A model generated the notes under the pieces. The model made no database searches and was not told where the DNA came from. It worked only from the letters and a program-made list of their open reading frames with translations. A stretch of 64,000 nucleotides of DNA from Pseudonocardia sediminis (GTDB taxonomy: Bacteria; Actinomycetota; Actinomycetes; Mycobacteriales; Pseudonocardiaceae): NCBI RefSeq assembly GCF_004217185.1, contig NZ_SHKL01000001.1:495001-559000 (forward strand). Direction: 5' to 3'. Shown in pieces: positions 50,054-56,858 of the stretch. The stretch's first letter is position 1; the number at the start of each line of letters is the position of its first letter. The translations under genes and the position numbers were made by a program.

Positions 50054-51417
50054 CGAACACCTCCGCCAAAAATTCCCTCACGGTTGAGGTGTGCCCGCTC
50101 AAGGTCGATGTCAAAGACATCACTGAACCAGACCTCGCACCGGCTAGTCAGGTCACATATCCCGCCGACTGCAAGGGTTTCGTCTCGCTGCAGGGGAAGT
50201 TCGTGAATTAATTGAGGTGTAATACGTTCGTTAAGAAGCTTCCACATTTCAGGGCCGTACCGTTCAGTGGTCTCGCGCGAGGCATCTTCTGCGGCAATAC
50301 TGGCAGTCCTAAGGAGGAGGCGTTCCGCTCGAGCAAACTCGACCGAATTGCCGGGAACGTCAGCAGTTCTCCGTCGTCTATTGTCTCGCCAACTCTCTGC
50401 GAACCGTTCTGCTGATCTGACGGTTGTCGGTGTGCAGCCGCCCTTAAGTAGTTTAATGGCTAAAGTTGTTGGCGCTAGCCTAGAGGGCGAAATGGCAAAC
50501 CCGGATGGATCGGCGGCGACACGTCTGATAATTGAGAGAACTTCGTTGCAGCTTACTCGCTGCTTTGAGAGGACTCGGCGCTGAGCTGCAGATCGATCCT
50601 CGTTAAGGGCGATGCTGATCAAGGTGTCCAGCCCAGAGGATTGCCCCTTTCCCTCGGATCTCATTCTCTCGGCGAAGACGTCGTGGACGGCTCCCCACAC
50701 GGCTTTCGCCAAGTGGGGGGGCAGATCAAGTATTTCTAGTACTGGTTCGACGTATCGCTCCGGACCGGAGTACCGTAAATCATCAACGTGTGACCGTTCG
50801 CAGTCTAGCGAGAGCGCTGATAAGAATCGTCTCGCGGACTCGGCCAATTCGAGGCAAGCGTTTCCCGTCTCGTCGAGCCTACGCCACTTCTCGGGTAGCG
50901 AGTCTGCCGATAGATTGCCGACGAGGTCGCGTGCGAGTCGCGAGACTGACTCCTCCGCTAGTTCAAGTTCACGTGCGGTAGGTTGCTCGTGACGACCGGA
51001 GAGAACATCGGCAGCAGTTTGAAGCCGCTTAGCGCCATTCGGCGTGGATGGACTGAGGCCGCCATTGCTCACCAATCTAGTTCGATAAGCCGAACCCAGG
51101 CTAAGCCAGCGTTCGTACAGGTGGATGATTCCACCATCCTTGAGGATTGAGGACCAGGTCCATGCTCCGCTAGGTCGCCCGCGATGCTTAACGGATACGA
51201 GTTCGATCCCGCTCGATGGTCGAAAGACCGCATAATCTTCATGGTGTTCGCAGTAAAACTCCGACGTCTGATCTGTCTCGGTCTGAGCTTGAAGTGAGAG
51301 GGCAAGCTCAACGAATGAATCAGTCGCCGCTACTCCTGCTTGCCAGTGAAACAAACCGGCTGTCGAACTACCAGCTTTGTCAGGTGGGGGTGTACCCAAG
51401 AATCGCGAGACCGACAA
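50050..51417 (-). CDS. putative nuclease effector of ABC-3C system (Cap4/DUF4297-like N-terminus)
   Basis: 455 aa from TTG 51417, chosen because AAGGAG lies 5 nt upstream; the frame is open to 51651 over repSA, and GTG 51453 is another option. Residues about 20-100 resemble the dsDNA nuclease domain of Cap4-type effectors: GLFHWQAG, then Glu60-Asp61 in EHHEDYAVF, then SVKHRG with Lys77, a PD-(D/E)xK-like spacing. The remaining 350 residues are helical and unassigned. First gene of the cargo operon, low G+C. Confidence 0.65.
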   Translation of the reverse strand: MSVSRFLGTPPPDKAGSSTAGLFHWQAGVAATDSFVELALSLQAQTETDQTSEFYCEHHEDYAVFRPSSGIELVSVKHRGRPSGAWTWSSILKDGGIIHLYERWLSLGSAYRTRLVSNGGLSPSTPNGAKRLQTAADVLSGRHEQPTARELELAEESVSRLARDLVGNLSADSLPEKWRRLDETGNACLELAESARRFLSALSLDCERSHVDDLRYSGPERYVEPVLEILDLPPHLAKAVWGAVHDVFAERMRSEGKGQSSGLDTLISIALNEDRSAAQRRVLSKQRVSCNEVLSIIRRVAADPSGFAISPSRLAPTTLAIKLLKGGCTPTTVRSAERFAESWRDNRRRRTADVPGNSVEFARAERLLLRTASIAAEDASRETTERYGPEMWKLLNERITPQLIHELPLQRDETLAVGGICDLTSRCEVWFSDVFDIDLERAHLNREGIFGGGVR

Positions 51418-51559
51418 TCGAACTCCTTGCGTCTCGTGGCCAGCTTTGGGCACTGAAACAGACTGTCCCAATCCTGTCAGATCGCGCTCGTTTTCGGGAG
51501 TGCTATCTAGGCGGGGCGCTCGCCGCGCCCCACACCCCGGGCGACCTCCGGGGAGGGGT

Positions 51560-51690
51560 GTCTCCCCGCCGGCCACCTGAAGGCGATAGCACCTCCGGTG
51601 GGCGGGTCCAGGTCGTTCAGCGCGTCGGGTGCTCCACCTGGACCCGCCCACCGAAGGCGCTTTCGGGGGACCTGGCCGACGGGGAGACAG
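51560..51690. repeat. large imperfect inverted repeat at the 3' end of repSA
   Basis: Arms 51560-51613 and 51636-51690 around a 22-nt spacer. The inner 18 bp (CGGTGGGCGGGTCCAGGT) pair perfectly, the next 8 with two mismatches, then an internal loop, then 16 bp with one mismatch. It overlaps the last codons of repSA. Could be a terminator, a replication origin structure or both. Confidence 0.75.
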
Positions 51691-53086
51691 AAGACAGCCG
51701 GCTTCCTGTTGAACTGGTGTCGAGCTGTGCGAGGTAACGCGCGAGGGCGGATGCGAACGCCGGCCCGTCGTTGACCGCGATCCAGCCCCGCCCGCCGTTG
51801 GTCATCAGCCGGACCCGCGAGCGGGAGCGCCGATAACGGACGCGTCCGGTGGACTGCTCGACCCGCACCTTCCAGGTCTGCTGCGCCCGCCGTTGCGCCC
51901 TGGCCCAGCGCCGAGCGATCCGGCCGGCCTCGACGCCGTCGGCCGGGGAGACGTGCAGGGTGCGGGTCGCGCGGGCGAGGTTCCAGACCCCCCAGAACCG
52001 GCCCGGCCCGCGTCCGGTCTCCTGCCACGCCTCCGGGACCTGGTGCTGGTACTCCTTGGCCGCCAACATGCCGTGCTTGCAGAAGTACGCCGCGACCCGG
52101 CGCGGATCGGTGGCCCGCAGGCCCTCGCTGTAGTCCAGCGCGGTCCCGGCCAGCTCGTGGCGCCGCCGGTGCTCCGGGTCCGGGTGGTCGACGACGGCCG
52201 CCCAGGCGTGGGAGAGCCATACGTGGAAGCGCTCGCCGGTGGTGCCGCTCACGCCGTGCGGCGGGGTGCACAGCATGTGCACGTGCGGAGCGCCGCGACG
52301 CTGGAACTCCAGCTTCCACACGCAGGCCCAGTCCTCGCCCCAGGCCCGCAGGTAGCGCTTGCGGAGCGCCTTCATGTGCTGCTTCAGCACCGGCCCGGTC
52401 GGGACGACGGTCTCCCAGTCGCCGGGGTAGGTCAGCGTGACCATCGCCGGGAGCCGGCCCGACTCGTACAGAGGTGTGTAGTCCAGCTCGCACAGTCGTC
52501 GCACCATCCGGGACCGGGACCGCCGGGACCATCCGGTGATCGGTGCCCGAGGCGGCGGGTCGCTCCACTCCCCGGTGGCGATGTGATGCACGACGGCCAT
52601 GTCCACGTCCTTGCGCCGTGCGTCCTGCTGCCGCTCGGCTGTGCGCTCCTGTCGGCACCAGTCGTGCGCAGCGACGGCGAACATGCCCGGACCGACCGTC
52701 AGCTCCCAGCGCGGACCCTCCGCGAGCGTTCCCGCCTGCTCCCGAATCGCGGGCAGGAGGGCGGCCGCCGCGTCGACGAGCTCGGGCGAGGGGAACGCCG
52801 GGGACCACAGCCCTGCAAGAGTGTCCGGAGTCCGGGGCGGTTCGGGGTCCCGGCCCGATATGGCACATAGAACAAGCCCAGGCGGGCCGCCGGCTGACGC
52901 CGGGGCCGCGGCCGACTCGCTCGCGTCCGGCCCTCCGGCGCTCCTGCCTCCGGCCCGCGCCGGCGGGCCGGCCACGGCTCCCACGGCCGCCACCGACGAC
53001 AGGGCGGGCCCGAGGGTTAGTGATGTGTGATCGGACAGGGACGCCGGCGCGCAGCCGGACGAGGAAACGTGCGGGGGAGTGGGCAA
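51617..53086 (-). CDS. repSA: RepSA-like rolling-circle replication initiator
   Basis: About 489 aa if it begins at TTG 53086; the true start could be further in, since the first ~90 residues are Ala/Gly/Pro-rich. The HUH histidine pair is in GAPHVHML (about 270) and the nicking tyrosine with Lys in VAAYFCKHG (about 332), as in replication initiators of pSAM2-type AICEs. It would nick the element's origin after excision. G+C is high like the backbone, unlike the cargo next to it. Confidence 0.88.
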   Translation of the reverse strand: MPTPPHVSSSGCAPASLSDHTSLTLGPALSSVAAVGAVAGPPARAGGRSAGGPDASESAAAPASAGGPPGLVLCAISGRDPEPPRTPDTLAGLWSPAFPSPELVDAAAALLPAIREQAGTLAEGPRWELTVGPGMFAVAAHDWCRQERTAERQQDARRKDVDMAVVHHIATGEWSDPPPRAPITGWSRRSRSRMVRRLCELDYTPLYESGRLPAMVTLTYPGDWETVVPTGPVLKQHMKALRKRYLRAWGEDWACVWKLEFQRRGAPHVHMLCTPPHGVSGTTGERFHVWLSHAWAAVVDHPDPEHRRRHELAGTALDYSEGLRATDPRRVAAYFCKHGMLAAKEYQHQVPEAWQETGRGPGRFWGVWNLARATRTLHVSPADGVEAGRIARRWARAQRRAQQTWKVRVEQSTGRVRYRRSRSRVRLMTNGGRGWIAVNDGPAFASALARYLAQLDTSSTGSRLSSVSPSARSPESAFGGRVQVEHPTR

Positions 53087-53228
53087 CAGTGGCGACCTCT
53101 CGCGAGAGGCCGTCGGAGCCGTGGCGATGGCGCCCGGTCAGACCGGATCCGGACATGCGGAACCGCCGCTGGAGCACGTGTTGTGCTCAGCGGTGGAACC
53201 GGAACGAGCGTCGCCGCCGGGCCGTCAG

Positions 53229-53252
53229 GTGACGGCTACGTTGACGGCAACG
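53229..53252. repeat. right integrase arm-site pair
   Basis: GTGACGGCTACG followed by TTGACGGCAACG, a tandem 12-mer pair matching the left pair at 42885-42908. The 17-mer ACGTTGACGGCAACGCG is exact in both places. In the circular form these pairs would flank the core. Confidence 0.65.
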
Positions 53253-53334
53253 CGACGGCGACGATGGGGGACAGCGCGAGTGCGTGAAGGGCCTTGACCG
53301 GCCGGATCAGTCGTGCGTGCGAGTCAGAATCGGG

Positions 53335-53379
53335 CTGAAAAGCGGAAGGTCGGCGGTTCGACCCCGCCCCTGGCCACAC
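53335..53379. other. attR core
   Basis: 45 bp identical to attL at 42793-42837 and equal to the tRNA-Phe 3' end. It marks the right end of the element. Confidence 0.93.
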
Positions 53380-53421
53380 CTTCTGATCAGCGGCTTCTCC
53401 GCACACTCCCCGGTGTCCCGG

Positions 53422-53886
53422 TTACGACGCGACCGTCGGCAGTACCGGCTCCAGCGCCTCCCAGCGCTCGATCTCGCATCCACCGCTCCGCGTGAACGAC
53501 GCGTCGACCGGTCGTCCGTCCCAGGTCCCGGTGATCTCCGCGGTCTCCGGGCCGCCGAACTGCATCGTGCACATCGCGTCGGCCGGGACGGGCTCGAACG
53601 CCGAGGCGCCGCCGGTCCGCGCCATCTCGTCGAGACGGTCGCACGCGGCGCGGTCCGTGGCGTCGTCGTCGGCGCAGTCCAGGGTGACGGTGCCGTCCTG
53701 CGTGCCGGACCCGGCGACGACCACCTGCAGTCGGGTGCCGCCCGCGGCCGACGTCGCGGCGAAGGCGAGCGGGACCAGGTAGGTCAGGAGGCCGGCGACG
53801 AGCCCGACGAGGGCCAGGAGCGCGACCACGGTGATCCATCCACGACGTCGCAGCACCGTCAGCACCCGCCCCGGAACATCGGACAC
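53422..53886 (-). CDS. membrane-anchored subtilisin-inhibitor-like protein
   Basis: 154 aa from GTG 53886; the open frame reaches 54105 but the upstream part encodes the dispersed repeat. A basic N-terminus (VLRRRG) and one transmembrane helix (about 17-40), then an SSI-type domain with four Cys in SSI order, ending FTRSGGCEIERW. The reactive-loop equivalent is MCTMQF, where SSI has MCPMVY, so P1 would be Met. It may block subtilisin-like proteases at the cell surface. Confidence 0.72.
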   Translation of the reverse strand: MSDVPGRVLTVLRRRGWITVVALLALVGLVAGLLTYLVPLAFAATSAAGGTRLQVVVAGSGTQDGTVTLDCADDDATDRAACDRLDEMARTGGASAFEPVPADAMCTMQFGGPETAEITGTWDGRPVDASFTRSGGCEIERWEALEPVLPTVAS

Positions 53887-53968
53887 GGGACGCGGACGGC
53901 TCGGGTGGTCATGCCCGAACCGTACAGATCGGGCATCACCGGTCGGCGCACGGAGATCGGTGACGGCC

Positions 53969-54025
53969 GGGACGTCCGGAAGGGTCCCCTCGCTCCTCGA
54001 GGAGTCCCGAAGGATCCCCTCGGGG
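53969..54025. repeat. dispersed GAGCGAGGGGACCC repeat copy
   Basis: GGGACGTCCGGAAGGGTCCC (53969-53988) and CTCGCTCC, then GAGTCCCGAAGGATCCCCTC, form two joined units of the family seen at 35318-35476. Confidence 0.55.
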
Positions 54026-54159
54026 CGGCATGTGCGCGCTGGTGGGCGGCTGAGCTGGGGAGGGTCGCCGTGCGGAACCAGTCCGTCGCGCGACGCGTTG
54101 GACATCCAGACGCCGGAGGTACACCTGCACCGGCTCCACGACGGAAGGACCGCTCGTCC

Positions 54160-55134
54160 ATGCCCCGATCAGGAAGCCGGCGCCACCCCGGACGGATTGC
54201 GCTGGCCGCGGTGCTCGGCGGGGCGGCCGCCGGGGTCGTGGTCCCCGACCACCTGCGGATCGACCACCGGTTCCCGATCGTCGACATGGTCGCGTGGCGC
54301 CCGCAGGCCTCGGTCCTGGCCCTCGGTGGTGCGGGCCTGCTCGGTCTCGCGAGGGCCACCCGGCCGGCCGCGGCGGCGGTGGGCGCGGTCGGGCTGGCGG
54401 GCCTGGCCTCGGTGGCCGGACGGGCGCTGCGCCGCCGGCGTCCGGAGCCGGTGGGGGAGCCCGTCACCATCCTGTCCGCGAACGTGCTGGTCGGACGCGG
54501 TGACACCGGCGCGCTGGCCGCGGTGATCGCCCGCGAGCGACCCGATGTCGTGGTGCTGCCCGAGGCCGGGCCGGACTTCCGGGACAAGCTCGTCCCGATG
54601 CTCGGCGAGACCGACTACCGGTCCTGGACCTCCACCGCACCCGGCACGGACGACGGCCGGGGCGTGACCGTCCTGGTCTCGGGGCGGGCGGGTGACGTCG
54701 CCGTCGTCGCCGACCACGCGATGCGGCTGCGCCACCTCGAGGTGTCCGGCGGGATCCTCGGGCGGCGGCGCCTGTTCGCGGTGCACACCTCGGCGCCGGT
54801 GCAGCCGCGGTTCACCACGGCGTGGTGCCGGGAGATGGACGTCATCCGCGGCTGGACGACCGGGCCGGTCGCACCACTCGTCGTCGGAGACCTGAACGCG
54901 ACGCTCGACCATTCCCGTCTCCGGGCGGCCCTCGGGCGCTGCCGCAGCGCGGCCGAGGGGACCGGGCTCGGCCTGGTCGGGACGTACCCGTCGTCGGCCC
55001 CGCGCTGGTTCGGCATCCAGATCGACCACGTGCTCGTCCCACGTGACGCCGTGACCGCCCGGTTCGAGGTGCTCGACCTCCCGGGCACCGATCATCGGGC
55101 CGTGCTCACGACCGTCCACCTGCCGCCGGGCTGA
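54160..55134 (+). CDS. endonuclease/exonuclease/phosphatase (EEP)-family membrane protein
   Basis: 324 aa from ATG 54160. Three hydrophobic segments in the first ~100 residues, then the EEP core: ILSANVLVGRGD, PEAGPDF, VVGDLNAT, IDHVLVP and GTDHRAV, which carry the metal- and phosphate-binding Asn, Glu, Asp, Asn and Asp-His. The active domain would face outside or inside depending on topology. Substrate unknown. It overlaps the convergent membrane gene by 29 nt. Confidence 0.85.
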   Translation: MPRSGSRRHPGRIALAAVLGGAAAGVVVPDHLRIDHRFPIVDMVAWRPQASVLALGGAGLLGLARATRPAAAAVGAVGLAGLASVAGRALRRRRPEPVGEPVTILSANVLVGRGDTGALAAVIARERPDVVVLPEAGPDFRDKLVPMLGETDYRSWTSTAPGTDDGRGVTVLVSGRAGDVAVVADHAMRLRHLEVSGGILGRRRLFAVHTSAPVQPRFTTAWCREMDVIRGWTTGPVAPLVVGDLNATLDHSRLRAALGRCRSAAEGTGLGLVGTYPSSAPRWFGIQIDHVLVPRDAVTARFEVLDLPGTDHRAVLTTVHLPPG

Positions 55135-56104
55135 CCTGCTCGGGTCGCGGGCCGGGCGCACGGAGGACCAGGGCCGCCGCGGCGAGGGAGGCGACCAGGA
55201 TCGCCACGAGACAGACGAGCGTGAGGGTGTCCGGCGCGACGATCGACTGCCCGCGCAGCGCCTGCCAGGTCGCGAGCGCGACCACTGCCACGTAGGCGAG
55301 GGCGCCGACGGCGACGAGCCGCAGCCGCGTCACCGACGAGCCCAGCGCCCCGAACCGGGCCGCCAGCAGCTCCAGCACGATCAGCAGCAACGGGATCGCC
55401 TGCAGCGCGTGCATGCCCAGGAAGTGCGGCACGCGCAGGTCCCCACCCACGGTGCTCCAGCCGAGGATCGGCAGGCCCGGTCCGCCGTCGGGCAGACCGA
55501 CCGTGTGCGCGCCGATGACGCCCTGGAAGTCGGCGAGCTGGGCGCGCGTCGGGCTCGTCATCAGGTACCCGAGGCCCATCCCGACGACCGCGACGACGGC
55601 ACCGGCCCGGATGGCGAGTGCCCGGGCCGGGTCGCCGCCGCGCAGCCCGAACAGGCCGGCGGCCAGGTACATCGTGGCCAGCCAGATGACGACGATGGAG
55701 ACCGCCATCGAGGTCCACAGGGCGCTGTCGAACGGTGTGGACACGTTGAAGTGGCTGGTCGTACCCCGTGTCGCCTGCACGACGAGCGCCACCATCTCCA
55801 CCCCGAGCAGGACCGCGGCCACCGTCCCGGCGACGTGCACCCCACGGGCACGTCCCCGGCGGGACCGGATCTGGTCGGCCAGCCACGCCCACGTCACCGC
55901 GTAGATCGCGATCGAGATCGCGAACTTGGTCGGCTTGTCCCACGCGGCGAGACCGGTGATCGTGCGCGGGTCGACGACCATCCCGACCAGCCCGACGACG
56001 GTCAGCGCCACCATCGCGACCGCGAGGATCATCAACGGCCGGTGCCAGCGCAGGGCGTCCCGGACGGAGGGGAGGTTCCGGATCGGCGGAGCGAGGACGG
56101 TCAT
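55106..56104 (-). CDS. multi-span membrane protein, unknown function
   Basis: 332 aa with about eight hydrophobic helices; the loop after helix 2 (GLAAWDKPTKFAISIAIYAV) is strongly conserved-looking. No transport motif recognised. Start overlaps the MerR gene's stop by 4 nt, so the regulator and this protein are coupled. Confidence 0.75.
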   Translation of the reverse strand: MTVLAPPIRNLPSVRDALRWHRPLMILAVAMVALTVVGLVGMVVDPRTITGLAAWDKPTKFAISIAIYAVTWAWLADQIRSRRGRARGVHVAGTVAAVLLGVEMVALVVQATRGTTSHFNVSTPFDSALWTSMAVSIVVIWLATMYLAAGLFGLRGGDPARALAIRAGAVVAVVGMGLGYLMTSPTRAQLADFQGVIGAHTVGLPDGGPGLPILGWSTVGGDLRVPHFLGMHALQAIPLLLIVLELLAARFGALGSSVTRLRLVAVGALAYVAVVALATWQALRGQSIVAPDTLTLVCLVAILVASLAAAALVLRAPGPRPEQVSPAAGGRS

Positions 56105-56748
56105 GGCGACTCCCGGAGCATGGTGGGCGGGAAGTGCTGGGCGGAGAAGCTCTCCTGGGCCATCCGGCGCAGGGCGGCGAGCAGTGCGTCGCCGAGGACA
56201 CCGCCGACGAGGACGGCCTCGGCCCGCTCCTCGCGGCCGTGGAGGCCGGCGACCGGGGCGAGGTCGGTCTCGGCGATGCGCTCGGCGGCACGGGCGTAGT
56301 CGTCGAGGTCGTCGGTGAAGCGGTCCTGCCCGAGCCGGTGCATGCGGGCCAGTACCGAGACCGCCGAGCGGCGGGCCGGGGCGTGCTGGCTGACGTGCCA
56401 GCCGGTGCGCGCGAGCATCGCCTCGACCTCGCCGAGGGCCCGGTCGTGGTGGTGGTCGTGCTCGTCCTCGATGTCGGGGGTGACCGCGTAGACGGCCCGG
56501 CCGAGCATGGTGTGCACCGGGAGCCCGGGGTCGTCGACGGCGGCCAGCACCTCGCGCACGGTCCCGATCGGCAGGCCGCCGACCTCGACCAGCGAGCGGA
56601 TCAGCCGCAGCCGCCGGACGTGGGTGTCGTCGTAACGGGCCTGGTTCGGCGACGTCGTCTCGCCCCGGTGCAGCAGCCCCTCGCGCAGGTAGTACTTGAT
56701 CGTCGCGACGGGGACGCCGGAGGTGCGGGAGAGCTCGGACACGCGCAT
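56101..56748 (-). CDS. MerR-family transcriptional regulator
   Basis: 215 aa. N-terminal MerR HTH (MRVSELSRTSGVPVATIKYYLREGLLHRG), then the wing with PNQARYDDTHVRRLRLI, then a long helical, His-rich (HDHHHD) C-terminal part that may sense a ligand or metal. It probably controls its own operon and perhaps the divergent acyl-CoA dehydrogenase operon through the dyad at 56756-56777. Confidence 0.88.
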   Translation of the reverse strand: MRVSELSRTSGVPVATIKYYLREGLLHRGETTSPNQARYDDTHVRRLRLIRSLVEVGGLPIGTVREVLAAVDDPGLPVHTMLGRAVYAVTPDIEDEHDHHHDRALGEVEAMLARTGWHVSQHAPARRSAVSVLARMHRLGQDRFTDDLDDYARAAERIAETDLAPVAGLHGREERAEAVLVGGVLGDALLAALRRMAQESFSAQHFPPTMLRESP

Positions 56749-56755
56749 ACGGATA

Positions 56756-56777
56756 CCTTAACTATCCGATAGTGAGA
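56756..56777. promoter_or_regulatory. candidate MerR operator
   Basis: Dyad CTTAACTATCCGATAGTGAG with a perfect ACTATCCGATAGT core at 56761-56773, in the divergent gap between merR and the acyl-CoA dehydrogenase gene. This AT-rich patch is the obvious place for promoters on both strands. Confidence 0.5.
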
Positions 56778-56858
56778 ATGTCCACTCATCGTTCCGGCGA
56801 TCGAGCATGCAGGATGGGGCGGGATCGACATTCCAGTCTCCGGGGAAGGACGCCGACG

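Larger units (their letters stand above)
42793..53379. mobile_element. integrated AICE-like element carrying an ABC-3C-type cargo
   Basis: About 10.6 kb bounded by an exact 45-bp direct repeat (42793-42837 and 53335-53379) that begins at the tRNA-Phe anticodon loop. It contains int, xis, an FtsK/Tra-like ATPase, a GntR regulator, NUDIX and a RepSA-like HUH initiator, the usual toolkit of actinomycete integrative and conjugative elements. All but NUDIX are on the minus strand. Cargo at 47529-51417 has markedly lower G+C. No Spd-type spread proteins are visible, so conjugation ability is uncertain. Confidence 0.92.
53087..53421. other. non-coding right end of the element and flank
   Basis: 335 nt without a gene. 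It holds the upstream region of repSA, a second pair of 12-bp arm repeats (53229-53252), and attR (53335-53379). The tRNA-like piece at attR is only the 3' part and is not a tRNA gene. Confidence 0.8.

Noticed and set aside
47101-51417. Toxin-antitoxin reading of the cargo
   Set aside because: Gene sizes (455, 187 and 653 aa) and the SMC-like ATPase do not fit a two-gene toxin-antitoxin unit; the three-component pattern fits better.
50050-51651. Nuclease-like protein starting at 51651 (533 aa)
   Set aside because: The first ~78 residues run antiparallel to none but overlap the repSA end and inverted repeat in another frame, look non-coding, and TTG 51417 has a good ribosome binding site.
53331-53379. 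A second tRNA-Phe gene
   Set aside because: Only the anticodon-loop, T-arm and acceptor 3' part is present; the D-arm and 5' acceptor are missing. It is the attR duplicate.
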